A stretch of 64,000 bases of DNA. It comes from Lepus europaeus (Eukaryota; Chordata; Mammalia; Lagomorpha; Leporidae). The DNA lies in the NCBI RefSeq assembly GCF_033115175.1, contig NC_084835.1:98176448-98240447 (forward strand), in the 5' to 3' direction. Below are positions 21,469-34,100 of this stretch, in pieces (within the stretch, counting starts at the first letter, position 1; each line of letters starts with the position of its first letter). Under the pieces are notes generated by a model. That model ran no database searches, was not told the origin of the DNA, and was given only the letters and a program-made list of their open reading frames with translations. Position numbers and translations under genes: made by a program.

Positions 21469-23247
21469 TCCCCCTTTGATGCTGGAGAAATCTGAACCCC
21501 TCATAGCTCTAAGCTCAGTTGGACGAGTTGCTGGCTGTACACACAGCTTGTGTTGCCCTGGAAAAAGGGGCCAGCTCATAGTTCTTCCTCCCTTACCCAG
21601 GCTCCTGCTGCATAGAACCATCTTGAGACCTGTACCCACCAGGATTCTGGGAAGTACTGGGCAACTGCCCATAGCACCATGGCCAGCCCAACTCTGTGAA
21701 CCAGCTGAGTGTGATCCTGCTCACCTTCCTAGTGCCCCCAAAAGCAACCAGGCAGCTTTCTCCGAGTGGCTGACCCCTCAAAGGCTCTGGGAATCCAATG
21801 GGCAGCCTCATCTACTCACCCACAATCCCAGCAAGCTGCCAAGTAGTCTGCCCTGAATGACTTGGCCTGTCCAGGCTCCCAGGAAGCAGCTGTGGCCCTT
21901 CCCATTCTCCTGTAGCCCTCAAGAAGTTGACAGGCAGCCTGTTCTGAGAAGTTCAGCCCAGTGAGATGCCAGGAAGTATATGAGCAATCCTCCCCATCCA
22001 CCCATTACACCAGGAGGCAGGCGAGCAGCCCATCTTAAACAAGTCAGCCTCCAGAGGCCCTCAGAGCCACTCATGTGGCCCACAGACACTGACGGTGTGC
22101 CCTGTCTAGACCCCTTTGTGGCCCAGTCCCCAAGTGACCCCTGGACACTGAGACCCACCCTATTCTGCCATCATGCCTGATGTGCCACACTCACCTTGAC
22201 CAAATGGCATTATCCCACCTCTGCCTGACCCTTGGAAATTGACACGCACACCACCTCTGCTGCACCAGCCTCAGGGTGGCCCTGTCCCTACATAACCTGC
22301 AGAAACTCACAGTTGGACACACCATGCTCAGAGCCACTGGAGAACCTGTCCAACCTAACAGAGCTACATCCAGGTTGATAGGGCAATCTGACAACCTCTG
22401 AAGCCTCTTGGCATCACTGATGATAACTACAGCTGAAGAAGATACATGAACACTAACATTTAAGTCACCTGGAAGCTAAGTCAATGTAGCCTACCCAACT
22501 GACACCCTAGGATACCTTGCTAGGAAAATGTCTTTTACTACAAAAGCTACCCTATAAAATTGGAACAGACAACTGATCTGCTAAATTCGCAAATACCGAT
22601 GTAGGGTCACAAGAAGTATGATGAAAAAACTGTGTTAATATGCTGCCTCCAAAGGAACATAGTAACTCTCTAGCAACAAATCCCAAGGAAAAGGAAACTG
22701 ATGAATTGCCCAGAAAAGAATTCAAATTAATGATTTTTAAAGAAATTCAATGAGATGAAGAGAATACAGATAGTTCCATGAAATTAGGAAAATAATTCAT
22801 GACCTGAACGAGAAGTTCAATAAGAGATCATAAACAAGAACCAAACAGAAATCTTGGAGCTCAAGAATCATCAGCAAAATAAAAAATACAGTTGAGAGGC
22901 TCAACAGCAGAGAAGATCAAGCAGAAGAAAACATTTGTGAGCTCAAAGACAGGGCTGTTGAAATAATTCAATCAGAATAGAAAAAAAAATTTTAATGATA
23001 AAGCCCAATGAGACTTATGGGTCACAATCAAGTAAGCAAAATTTGCATTATGGCATTTCAGAAAGAGAAGATAAGAAAATAAGAAAAAAAGACATAGAAA
23101 AACCTATTTGAAAATTGCTAAATGTTTACAAAATCTTGGGAAAGAATGGACAGGAAGGTTAAGAAAGCCAAGGACCTCTTAATAGATTTGACCAAAAAAG
23201 ATTCTCTCTGCAATATATTAAGGTCAAACTGTTAAAAGTATAAGGCA

Positions 23248-23555
23248 GGGGCTGGCATTGTGGTATAGCAGGTAAAGCCACTGCAGGAATCCCGTATGGA
23301 TGCTGGTTCGTGTCCCAGCTGTTCCACTTCCAATCCAACTCCTTGCTAGTGACCTGGGAAAAGCAGTGGAAGATGGCCCAAGTGTTTGGGCCTCTGCCAC
23401 CCACATGGGAGACCTGGAAGAAGCTCCTGGCTTCAGCTTGGCCTAGCACTGAACGTTGCGGTCATCTGGGGAGTGAACCAGTGGATGGAATATTCTCTCC
23501 CTCTCTCTCTGTAACTCTTTCAAATAAATAAGTAAATCTTAAAAAAAAAAAAAAA
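23248..23555 (+). mobile_element. CSINE, plus orientation, inside the L1
   Basis: Full-length. The duplication AAGTATAAGGCA / AAATACAAGGCA has a few mismatches. Confidence 0.9.
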
Positions 23556-23829
23556 TACAAGGCAAAGAGAATTCTCAAAGCAATAAGGAAAGCATCAAGT
23601 CACAGGTAAGTTAATCCCCATCAGACTGGCAATAAACAATTTAAAGGCCAGCAGAGAATGGGATGATATATTCATGATATATCATGCAATCATATAAACA
23701 ATATGATGGGATTAAACAGTGATGGAAATCTTTAGGTTCAGAATCACAAAACATGGAAGAGAATGACCCCCTGCCCCTGAGAAGCAACAGATCATCACGG
23801 CCCTGAAGGCACGAACCCACTTTGCCGTT

Positions 23830-24005
23830 GATTGACCTGGGCAGGTTACTCATTCTAAGCCGCTTTCCTGATCTGTAAAGTACATGTGATAATTGTAGGT
23901 ATTCATAAATGTATTACGAAGATCAAACAGGATAACAGACGTAAAATGCTTGGATCAGAGCGAGCACTTGCTGTTAATCAACATTACTGTCGTTACTACT
24001 TTTCC
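23830..24005. mobile_element. MIR SINE remnant
   Basis: The phrases 'cctgggcaggttactcattc', 'ttcctgatctgtaaagtaca' and 'aaatgcttggatcagagcga' are the MIR order. Confidence 0.75.
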
Positions 24006-24425
24006 CTGGAGTTCACACTGCTTTCAATCTTGTCCATAGTTCTGCAAGGAGCAGCTCAGCCATGACTTACAGTCTTGCTCTCTGTTGTTTTCTTTCAGGT
24101 ATCTAGGATCATAACCATGAAGTACACAGGTTTTGTTCTTGCTTTGTTTTTACCTGACTCCAACACGGGTCTACCCTCACCTGCTCCCCAGCCCTACTAC
24201 CCCTAAGCACCTAGATTTTCCTTTGAGGAAACCACTTCTGTTCTGTTCTCACTTGTTTTTGGGGTAAGGCTGACTTGGCTCCCAGCTCCAAGGTGTCAGG
24301 CTGATCAGACCATTTTACCTATCTACATAAATGGATTGGTTTTATTGTGGACAGATGACTCAACTCAGGCGAATGAAGGCAATCATGGGGCTTTTGCTGG
24401 GTCTGTTAAGAAATTGAGAACTGCT
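24006..24425. other. Unique sequence
   Basis: No gene or repeat is recognised. Confidence 0.6.
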
Positions 24426-24426
24426 A

Positions 24427-25062
24427 GTACCAGCATTGTGGCATAGCTGGTTAAGCCACCACCTGAAATGCTCGCATCCCATATGGGCACAGGTTTGAGT
24501 CCCAACTGCTCTACTTCTTTTTTTTTTTTTTGGACAGGCAGAGTGGACAGTAGAGGGAGATAGAGAGAAAGGTCTTCCTTTTTGCCGTTGGTTCACCCTC
24601 CAATGGCCGCCGCGGTAGGCGCGCTGCGGCCGGCGCACCGCGCTGTTCCGATGGCAGGAGCCAGGTGCTTATCCTGGTCTCCCATGGGGTGCAGGGCCCA
24701 AGAACTTGGGCCATCCTCCACTGCACTCCCTGGCCACAGCAGAGAGCTGGCCTGGAAGAGGTGCAACCGGGACAGGATCAGTGCCCCGACCGGGACTAGC
24801 ACCCGGTGTGCCGGCGCCGCAAGGCGGAGGATTAGTCTACTGAGCCGCGGCGCCGGCCCCAACTGCTCTACTTCTGATCCAGCTCCCTGCTAAGGAGCCC
24901 GGGTGCCCCTGCCACCCATGTAGGAGACCTAGATGAAACTCCTGGGCCCTGGCTTTGGCCTGACCCACCCCTGGCTGTTGTAGCCATTTGGGGAGTGAAC
25001 CAGCAGATGTAAGTTCTCTCTCCCTCTGTAACTCTGCCTTTCAAACAAATAAATATCTTTTT
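24427..25062 (+). mobile_element. Old CSINE, plus orientation, split by a younger CSINE
   Basis: The parts are 24427-24518 and 24861-25062. The body resumes 'ctgatccagctccctgctaa' after the insertion and ends in an AAATAAATA tail. Confidence 0.9.
24519..24860 (-). mobile_element. CSINE, GC-rich extended type, minus orientation, nested
   Basis: Inserted in an older CSINE. The 15-bp target duplication AACTGCTCTACTTCT is perfect (24504-24518 and 24861-24875), and both the tail and the head are intact. Confidence 0.97.
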
Positions 25063-25458
25063 TTTTTTTTTTTTTAAGCGAGAACTGCTAACCTATAAAG
25101 GTGTAAGTCTGAGGGAGCAGAGACTACCATGGGAAAACCTGTCCAGGAATGGAGCCAATGCAAAGGAATGCAGAACTGACAGGTGGAGATCGGCTTGCTA
25201 ATACTAGGTTTCAGTGTCTGTTGTTGACTGTAACTGAAGATCCACACATGTCACGGTTCTGTAAGCAAGTCTTTTTGTCTTGCATAAGTCAGCTTGGACT
25301 GACTTTCTGTTATTGTAATTAAGGGAACCCTGACAAACCAGTCCTAGAAAGAAATATGAGCTAAGCAGTGTGATCCAATTGTTCATTCTTGTGTCTTTTC
25401 CCATCTCTTACTCTCTTCCTGCAACAACTGTCTTTGTTTTAGACAAACAGAATTCACT
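25063..25458. other. Unique sequence
   Basis: No gene or repeat is recognised. Confidence 0.6.
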
Positions 25459-25783
25459 TTCTTTTTAAGATTTATTCTTTATTTATTTGAAAGGCAGAGT
25501 TACAGAGAGAGGAGAGAGAGAGAGAGAGAATCTTTCATTCTCTGGTTCCCCCGAAAATGGCCACAAAGCCGGGGCTGGGTCAGGCCGAAGCCAGGAGCTT
25601 CTTTTGGGTCTCCCATATGGGTGCAGGGGCCCAAGGACTTGGGCCATTTTCTGCTGCTTTTCCAGGAACAGTAGCAGGGAGCTGGTTCAGAAGTGGAGCA
25701 GCCAGGTCTTGAACTGATGCCCATCTGGGAGGCCTGCGTCACAGGCGGAGGCTTAACTTGCTATGCCACAACGCCGGCTCCAT
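25459..25783 (-). mobile_element. CSINE, minus orientation
   Basis: Full-length copy with head 'ccacaacgccggctcc'. Confidence 0.9.
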
Positions 25784-26119
25784 CCAGTGCCTTTATGCTT
25801 TTCTATTCTGTCTTTCTCGTGGTAAATAGTCTGACAATGTTTGTCCTTGGTGCTGCAGGTTGTTTCTGTTACTGTGCTAATTTTTCTAGAATGTTGATGT
25901 TTCAAGCCTTGTATTTTTCTGCCAGTGCTGGTTCTGGAAGGCTTTGCTACAATAGCGACCTGGGCTTGCTGGCCATGGGAGTTTTAGAAGCAGCCCTGGG
26001 AAAGCGGATGGTGACATACGGTGACATACCTCCTCTGGCCCTTTCTCTGGTCTCTGTCTCCTTTCCTATAACATAGTGAGCTTATTATGTTACACAAGTC
26101 CTGTACTTCCTCACTTATT

Positions 26120-26545
26120 GCTATGGTTTGGCTTTGGTTTTTTTCTTCAAGGCTCATGAATTGGAAGGCTGGTTGGAACTCCACATGGCGCTGGTAAGTG
26201 GAACCTTTAAGAGGTGGAGAGTAGTGGAAGGGGGTTAGATCACTAGAGGCACTGCTCTTGGAAGAGATGAGGGTAGTTACTGTGGAAACTTAGTTCTCAT
26301 GAGAGGGACAGAGAGCTGTTATAGCCCTGCCCTGCTCCTGGCTTCCTGCTTTAGGGTCTCATCTCTCCTTCCATGTGTTCTCCTACGCATTCCCCCACTG
26401 TGAGGTCATCTGCCATGGGGCCCTCACCAGAGCGGGGATGATGAACCCCCAGAACTGTGAGCTACATAAACCCGTCTCCTTTACAACTACCTGGCTTGGG
26501 GTATTTTGTTACTGTGACCCACACTTCTGTCTGGCTGTCCTGTCC
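26120..26545. mobile_element. ERVL-MaLR-type LTR remnant (MST group)
   Basis: The phrases 'attgctatggtttggctttg', 'acctttaagaggtggagagt', 'gaacccccagaactgtgagc' and 'ttttgttactgtgaccca' match the MST/MLT1 order. Confidence 0.85.
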
Positions 26546-26571
26546 ACGATTAACTTCTCCATCTTCCTTCA

Positions 26572-26884
26572 ATTTTTTAACATTTCAAATGTAGATAGAA
26601 ACAGAGATAATGAGCCACAGAGTGAAAACAAGGGGGAGACAGACAGAGCTCCAGTCTACTGGTTCACTCTCTGAGCACCCACAATGGCCAGGGCAGGGAG
26701 CAAGAAACTCCATCCAGGTGTCCCAAGTGGGTGGCAGGGACCAAAGTACTTGCGTCATCACCTGCTGCCTGCCTCCCAGGGTGTGCATTAGCAAGAAGCT
26801 AGAATTGGGAGCAGAGCCAGATCTTGAGCCAGGCACTCTGATATGGGATGCCAGTGGTAACCACCGTGCCAAATGCCTGCCCCA
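26572..26884 (-). mobile_element. Old CSINE, minus orientation
   Basis: Diverged copy with 'aaactccatccaggtgtccc' and 'actctgatatgggatgccag'. Confidence 0.8.
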
Positions 26885-26909
26885 CTCTTAAATTCTGTGT
26901 GCCTGTGTT

Positions 26910-27090
26910 TAGATTATGATGGTCTGTTATTAGGTTCATAAATACTTTTAATTGTATCTTGCTATATTTAATATATAATTACTTTGTCTTGTGTAACATT
27001 TCTTGATTTAAAGTCTATTTTGTCTGATGTTAGCATCGCTCACAAAATTGGCTGCTTTTTTGGCATTAACCGGAGTGTTTTATAAAAAAA
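26910..27090 (-). mobile_element. L1 ORF2 fragment, antisense
   Basis: 'tttaaagtctattttgtctg' followed by 'atgttagcatcgctcac' is antisense L1 ORF2. It ends about 100 bp before the CpG island. Confidence 0.7.
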
Positions 27091-27189
27091 ATACTTAAAC
27101 TCGGGTGCCACCTCCAGGGTGTCTCCGGGCACGGCCTAGACACGTCTGAAAAACCACTGTGATGGCTTACTGTTTCACCTCAGGAGCGC

Positions 27190-27760
27190 TGTGTGGCAGT
27201 CTGGACCAAGCCACGGCCGCCCCACCCCGGGCAGCCTGCCGCACTAGCGACACCCGCCCTGGCCTTGTCTTCCCGGAAGCCGCCCGCCTCCCCTCGTCCA
27301 GGCTCCGCCCCGGCCCCGCCTCCCCCGCCCCGGCCCCGCCCCGGGCCCGCCTCCCGGCCCCGCCCAGTGCCGGGAGGAGCGGGCAGCCGCTGAGCCCGGG
27401 CGTCAGGGACCAGATTTGCGCCTGCGCAGCGCGCGGCCCGGCGGGCGTTTTGAATTTCACTCCCGGAGTCGCGCCCTGGCTTCCTGGCTTCCGGGCTTCC
27501 GAAGGAGACCGGGTTGTCTACAGCTGGCGACGCACCGGGCCCTGTGCTTCCGGATCGGCGCGAGGTGGGAGTCGGGCCTTAGGGGTCCTGCGCTTGGTGG
27601 GCTGGGCGGCGCGGGGCCGCACCTGCAGGGCTCGGTTTACCTGGAGCGGGAGCGTCGGGCGGCCGCTTCTCAGGCTCCCTGGCGGCGGATGGGAGCGGAC
27701 TTCTTCCTTTCCTGACCTCAAACCCTCCCGCGGCATAGGAAAAGTCCTGCGCGGGACACC
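27190..27760 (+). promoter_or_regulatory. SKA1: CpG island with SKA1 promoter and presumed non-coding exon 1
   Basis: This is the only long GC-rich, CpG-dense stretch in the window and it ends about 320 nt before the first SKA1 coding exon. It contains CCCCGCCCC-type GC boxes (27300-27370), ETS-type CTTCCGG/TTCCGG motifs (about 27487-27552) and a CDE-CHR tandem. No TATA box is seen. A plausible exon 1 donor is CGAG|gtggga, with GT at 27565-27566. The transcription start is inferred to lie just downstream of the CHR, about 27460-27520. The 206-codon open frame across the island (27159-27779) is a GC effect. Confidence 0.85.
27440..27454 (+). promoter_or_regulatory. CDE-CHR cell-cycle promoter element
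   Basis: GGCGG (27440-27444), a 4-nt spacer GCGT and TTTGAA (27449-27454) match the CDE/CHR tandem. Known family behaviour: DREAM binds it to repress genes in G0/G1, and B-MYB-MuvB/FOXM1 activates them in G2/M. The spacing is the canonical 4 nt. Its function here is inferred from the match and from SKA1 being a mitotic gene. Confidence 0.7.
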
Positions 27761-28082
27761 CCCCACACACCTGTTTTGAAATTACAGTGTTTCTTTAAAA
27801 TGCATGTGTATGTTGTTTTTAATGTAAATTGTGTCAATAGTGCCGCTGCCCTAAATCCGTAAGGAAATGCCCCAGAATGATCCCCCGGCCCTGGGTTTGT
27901 GATCGGTACTGACCGCAGACTTTAGGACAAGGTCTCTGGTTAGAAACCGAGTTTTGACCAGGAGATCTGATTCACGTGCTGTTTACCATTCTTGGCTTTT
28001 GAAAGTCAACACAAATGGGGCTGCTTTTTTTTTTTTTTTTTAAGCAAGTGTGTTTCTATTTTTTTCTTCAGAGGCCTACAGG

Positions 28083-28167
28083 ATGGCCTCAGAGCTGGAA
28101 CAGCTATGCTCTCATGTTAATGAAAAGATTGGCAATATTAGAAAAACCCTGTCGCTGAGAAACCTTG
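28083..28167 (+). CDS. SKA1: SKA1 coding exon 1 (gene exon 2), residues 1-28
   Basis: The exon begins at 28072 after a long polypyrimidine tract ending CAG, and the ATG follows 11 nt later. It encodes the start of the coiled-coil region (MASELEQLCSHVNEKIGNI). It ends in phase 1 at the donor gtaagt (28168). Human SKA1 begins MASSDLEQ, so this copy lacks one residue, which accounts for 254 rather than 255 residues. Confidence 0.97.
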
Positions 28168-31100
28168 GTAAGTAGCACAGATTGCCCTGTTTTTGTATGA
28201 ACCGTGCTTTGGTTATTGGTCCACCTTGAATATCTTATGCCTGTGAGTGGAAGGTGATCTTCGATTTTGAGTAGTGATTCTTAAAACACATCAACATCGC
28301 TATTTTGAATATTGCAGAGGATACTAAAAACGTAAGGTATGTTGGACGATGACTTGAGGACTTATTCCGAGACAGGTAAGCCAAGGGAGGCTTGAAGGGT
28401 ATGTGGTATCCATGGTTCCATCTCTAAAGGACGACAGTAAGAGGTCAGGGTGAGTCCCAGCAGTAGCCAGGATTCACAGGGGTAGATGTAGTCCATTTCC
28501 CATCTTACAAGGACAGCCTGCTTTGAAGGAAATTTATCGCTGTATTTTGCTGGGAAACAAGTACTTGAAAATGAAATAAAAATGTTTAAGACATCCATAA
28601 GCCTGGAGGTTTAACCATCTTCGAATTTTTTTTTTTTTTTTTTTTTTTAAACAGGCAGAGTGGACAGTGAGAGAGAGAGACAGAGAGAAAGGTCTTCCTT
28701 TACCGTTGGTTCACCCTCCAATGGCTGCCGCGGCCAGCGCACCGCGCTGATCCGAAGCCAGGAGCCAGGTGCTTCTCCTGGTCTCCCATGGGGTGCAGGG
28801 CCCAAGGACTTGGGCCATCCTCCACTGCCTTCCCGGGCCATAGCAGAGAGCTGGCCTGGAAGAGTGGCAACCGGGACAGAATCCAGCGCCTACCGGGACT
28901 AGAAACCAGTGTGCTTGCGCCGCAGGCGGAGCATTAGCCTATTGAGACGCGGCGCCGGCCTCTTTGAAATTATTTTTGACATGCAGAAAAAGGATGATAC
29001 AGGGAACGTTCAAAGAAACAAATAATCTTTGTCAACTTTAAATATTGGTTAAAAACAGGACGTGCTCTCCAGCCCTAGCTAGGAGAGTTAGAGATTTATT
29101 GGCAGGCAGAGTTCCATCGGATGGGAAGATTGTGTTGAACTTTCACTGTAGTTGGTATCATGAATTGTGCATTTGTCTGCTGTCTGTTGTCATAACAGAA
29201 TACCTGAGGCTGGGCACTTTCTAATGAAAAGAGGGTTTTCTAGCTCTCATTCCTAGACATTCAAGAGCAAGGTGCCGACGCATGCTCAGCTCTTGGAAGG
29301 GTCTTCTGGCTGTATCACAATATGGGGGATGCTATCAGATGGCGATGTGTGTGAGACAGAGTGGCCAGAGAGCTCCAGGCACCAGGCTTGCTCTCAAGGG
29401 AACTCACAGGGACCCCGGAGAACTGCAATCATCCCTTCTGAGGGCAGTGTCCCCAGTGACCCGTCTGTACCAGGCCCTTCTCTGACAGGTTCCAGCACCT
29501 CCCACCACTGCTACACTGGGCCCACACTTCCAGCACAGGAAGCTCCGGGGGACCAACCACATCCAGACTCTATCAGATTGACAGTTTAAAAATTGTGTTC
29601 ATATATGAAATTATAATGTTGGATATGCCCTTTTAGGACTTTGATATTTTCAGTCCTTTACTGAGAACTTGTAATAAAGAGTGCCCATACAATTTACGTT
29701 TATGGTTCACGCACCCTGTAGAACTGTCATTTCACACACGAGGAAGCAAATCTTCTCGTGAGTACTCCTTTGGGATGACAATTTCTGTGTCTTGATTCCC
29801 TGATTAGTAGTACTCTTCCTAATTTTGTGCTACTTTTCTTGAAAACAGTATGTACAGGACTTTTAGATTTTTAATAATTGGTCTTGTTTTGATTCTATTT
29901 CTGAGGTCATGACTACTGTTGCATAAACAGATATAATTTGGAGATGTAGAACCAACAAACCTTGACTTCCAATGTGTCCATTAAGGCATGAGGCCTGGTG
30001 GAACAACTGGACCTATTAGATTACTACACATGGGGCTGGCACTGTGGCGCAGCGGGTAAAGCCGCCACTTGCAGTGCCGGCATCCTATAAGGGCACTGGT
30101 TTGAATCCCAGCAGCTCTATTTCCGATCCGGGTCTCGGCTATGGCCTGGGAAAGCAGTAGAAGATGGCCTATGTCCTTGGGTCCCTGCACCCACATGGGA
30201 GACCTGGAAGAAGCTCCTGGCTCCTGGCTTTGGATTGGCCTGGCTCCAGCCATTGCGGCCATCTGGGGAGAGAACCGGCAGATGGAGGACCTCTCTATCT
30301 GCCTCTGCCTGTCTCTAACTCTGCCTTTCAAATAACTAAATAAATATTAAAAAACAAATTACTACACGTGGGACAGCCATCAGTTTGTATGTGGGGAGAA
30401 CAGTTTGCTGGATCCATGGCTTATTTAATAAAGCCCAGTAGCTGATTTGCCAGCTGTAACTTACTAGATCACTACTATCAATTTAGTGAATTTAGTGCAT
30501 TGATTATCATATTACTACAGAGCAGTAAAGGAGGCCCTAATATTTAGGTGACTAAAAGTTCTTATTTATTTATTTATTTGAAAGGCAGAAATACAGAGAA
30601 AGAAGGGGAGCAACAGAGAGATCGATCCCATCCTCTGGTTCACCCCCCAGATGGCCGCCAGGGCCAGGGCTGGGCCAGGCCGAAGCCAGGAGCCAGGAGC
30701 TTCTTCCAGGTCTCCCATGTAAGAGTGCAGGAACCCAAGTAATTGGGCCATCTTCCACTGCTTACCCAGACGCATTAATACAGGGAGCTGGATTGGAAGT
30801 GGAGCAGCCGGGACTCAAACCAGCACCCATATGATATGCTGGCACTGCAGGCAGAGGCTTAACCATCTATGCCACATTGCCCACCCTAACTAAAAGTTCT
30901 TTGAGATATCAGTGTATAGGGGAGAGATACCTTATCCAACAATTATCTAACCCTCTGAAATTATCCTTACTAGAGATATCAGTACACTACCTATTGTCTC
31001 AACTGTTAGGAGCTGAGCTGGCTCTGTTAGACTGTACAGTATATGTATGATGATAGTGAGTGAGGTTAGCGTTCGTGGGGGCCTTGCTGGTTCCAGGTAC

Positions 31101-34100
31101 GGTGCTGAGCTCGTCTCCTGCATTCCCACTTTTCTTTTTTTTTTTTTTGACAGGCAGGGTGGATAGTGAGAGAGAGAGACAGAGAGAAAGGTCTTCCTTT
31201 TTGCCGTTGGTTCACCCTCCAATGGCCGCTGCGGCCGGCACATCACGCTGATCCGAAGCCAGGAGCCAGGTGCTTCTCCTGGTCTCCCATGCGGGTGCAG
31301 GGCCCAAGCACTTGGGCCATCCTCCACTGCCTTCCCGGGCCATAGCAGAGAGCTGGCCTGGAAGAGGGGCAACCAGGATAGAATCCAGCCCCCAAACCGG
31401 GACTAGAACCCCGTGTGCCGGCGCCGCAAGGCGGAGGATTAGCCTGTTAAGCCACGGCGCCGGCCCATTCCCACTTTTCATTGCAGGAACCACATGCAGT
31501 AGGTACTGCTGCCTGACTTCAGGCCAGGAGCTTCAGGTCAGTTTACTTTACTGCCTCCATAATTGACAGATACGGCCAGAGTGTGGTTTTCCTGGTGTGT
31601 ATCTCATTGTTCAATTGCTGGAAGTACAGATGGAAACATTTAATTATCAGGATGTTTTTATTTTGTACTTTTAATCTGCCCCTGACATTTTTTTTATTTC
31701 TAGAAAAGGGACTCTGGATTTCACATCCTTTTTTTTTTTTTTTTTTAAAGACTTATTTGTTTATTTGAAAGGCAGTGTTACAGAGAGAGGGAGGGACAGA
31801 GAAAGAGATCTTCCATCTTCTGGTTCTCTCCCCACATGAACACAACAGCCAGGGGTGGGCCAGGCTGAAGCCAGGAGCTTCATCCCATGTGGGTGCAGGG
31901 GCCGAAGGACTTGGGTCATTCTCCCCTGCTTTCCCAGCCACGTTAGAGGGAGCCAGGTTAGAAGTGGAGTAGCCAGGACTTGAACCAGTGCCCAGATGGG
32001 ATGCCAGCATCACAGGAAGCAGCTTAACCCGCTTCACCACAACGCCAGTCCCTGCACATCCTTCTTAAGTCTCTGAAACTAGAGAAAAATGCTGGGAGGT
32101 GGAGGTGGGGTTGTGACTATGAAATCGAGCTACTTTCTGAGCGTGTGTGTTTCTGCCGGGATGCCAACGTTATCACCAGCCTATGGCTTTTGATATTACT
32201 TTCTTTGCTTGTAGATGTATAATTACAAATGCTAAGCCAGAGTGAGTCCCAAAGAGAACTTCCTCAATTTCACCACCACATCCTTCACACACACCCTGAG
32301 AACCAGTCTAAAATAGAAGCCCATCTCCCTGGCCAGGGACTACGATTTTCCAGTCTGTATGTCATTGAAGGTACATCCTATGACGAGTTGTCCTGGCCTC
32401 ATATGGAGGTCTCACTCCCAATACCTGTGTTTTGAAGCCCCACTGCCTTGGATCTTATCCTAAAATCAATTATATTTACGTGCTGAGAGGGACCACACCG
32501 TTAGGTAAGGGCTATTGCTCACACACCACGTGGCCTGTGGTCCCCTTTTCAAACCAGAACTCCAGGAGGTTTACCCTGTTTTCCTGAAAGCTCAGCTATG
32601 CACATCAAAGGGTGTTTGTTCTCTAAGGGTTTTATTATAGTGGAGGAGTTTGCCAGAAACAAAAGACTCAGGGGACACTTTGTCCTTGCCTCTCCCTTCT
32701 CTTCCGTACTGCTTAGAAATGAGGTGTTAGGATCATCCAAGGCGACAGTCCTAGGGGCTGAAGCAGTCCTTTTGCTGCCCAAGGTGTTATTCCAACCCTC
32801 GGTTCCAAGAGTTCACATGGGTGCTTGACAGCTGTTGCTTTTCTGTGCGCTTTGTTTTCCATTTTATGTTTGTTTGTAACAGGCCAAGAACCTGCCTTGA
32901 AGAATGTATTAAATAAAATAGGAGACGAGATCTTTGCAGTAAATGAACTACTCAATAAATTGGAATTGGAAATTCAGTATCAAGAACAAACCAACAGTTC
33001 CCTTAAGGTAATGTTTTTCTAATGAAGATACAAAGTAAAAAGGCAATAAGTAGAAATTCCCTAATCACCAGGATTCTTTAAGCTTATCATGTTCTTAGCT
33101 CTGTAAATTATTGATGGCATAGAGAGTCATTTCTGTTATTTTCCTGGCATGAAGGAGTCCAGAGCTCCACAGCTATTTCTTCCTGCTGATGGCAAATGAA
33201 CTGAACTTTGCTAAGAACAAGGGTTTTCTAAATGATGCTTGGTAAGTTTTTATAACATTAATGTAAGGCTCTTTCAGCTAAGGAAAAGCTCAACATTTTT
33301 GTTGGAAAGAAGCCTTCAGCTAATAAAAGTGCTGTGGCCTTCCTGATGGGAAAATTTCCCAATCTGTACCGTGATTACCTCACACTGTTGTTACAGCCGT
33401 CAAATGTTTACTGGGATTGAACAAGTCTGTCTCCATGGTCCCATTTTGCCTTATGATCCTTAAGGTCTGTAAAGATTTTGCAGCTATGGGAATGGGCATT
33501 CTTGTGCCTTTCCTACTATTGGTGAAAATGAAATTCATGTCTATGAACATCATTCAGCTCTGCAAGAGAGATGTCATTTACTCCAAAATGGAAACCAACA
33601 TTGAGCTTCAATCCTGACCTATCCCAGGGTGCCCAGTGCTTGATGTGTGCCCAGGGGTTAGTCAGCTCACAGCTGATGGCTGTTTGGAAGTAATGGTCAC
33701 ATCATTATTGGGAGCCAGATGACAGGAATCCACAGGCAGGGAATATTTTCCTTATTAAAATGTGCATGAGTCTGTAGTCTCAAGTTCTAGTGGAAGTTAA
33801 ATGCAACATACACAGAGACACACACACAAAAAAACAATTACACTAAAAGAGAATTACAGTGGAAGTCACTGTAAGCAGTACCTCGTGCTTGCCCCTGGGC
33901 ATGCATTGTCACTGTGGCGCTGTCTCGCAGGTACCGCTGGGAACATTTGCCAAGTCAACAAAAGCAATATACCAGAATGAAAAGCATGAATCTCTCATAT
34001 ATTTTTTAGTTGCCTCCTAAGGTTAAAGTATTTGAGAAAGTCTTAAATCTCAACCCTCCCTGCCTTGTAACTGTAATGTGATTCAGAGTTTGTTCCCTGA

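Larger units (their letters stand above)
21090..23690 (+). mobile_element. Old L1 with 5' end, 5' UTR and ORF1-type region
   Basis: The start 'gtcagcaagatggctgacta' is the usual 5' end of old L1 elements. A GC-rich 5' UTR-like stretch runs to about 22430. Then comes sequence matching old L1 ORF1 ('caaatcccaaggaaaaggaa', 'catgacctgaacgagaagtt', 'tatgggtcacaatcaagtaa') with many stops. A CSINE splits it at 23248-23555 and it resumes 'aaggcaaagagaattctc'. It ends before ORF2 and is not functional. Confidence 0.8.
28168..32882 (+). other. SKA1 intron (4.7 kb) with repeats
   Basis: The intron holds a minus CSINE (28626-28960), a MaLR LTR (29170-29585), a plus CSINE (30032-30356) and three more minus CSINEs. 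The rest (28170-28620, 29590-30020, 30370-30545, 31480-31720, 32055-32880) is unique AT-rich sequence with no exon I can recognise. Confidence 0.8.

Noticed and set aside
21449-21856. 135-codon frame
   Set aside because: It lies in the 5' UTR-like part of an old L1 and shows no ORF1 features.
27159-27779. 206-codon frame over the CpG island
   Set aside because: High GC content removes stops. The Pro/Ala/Arg composition and the position over the promoter make it fortuitous.
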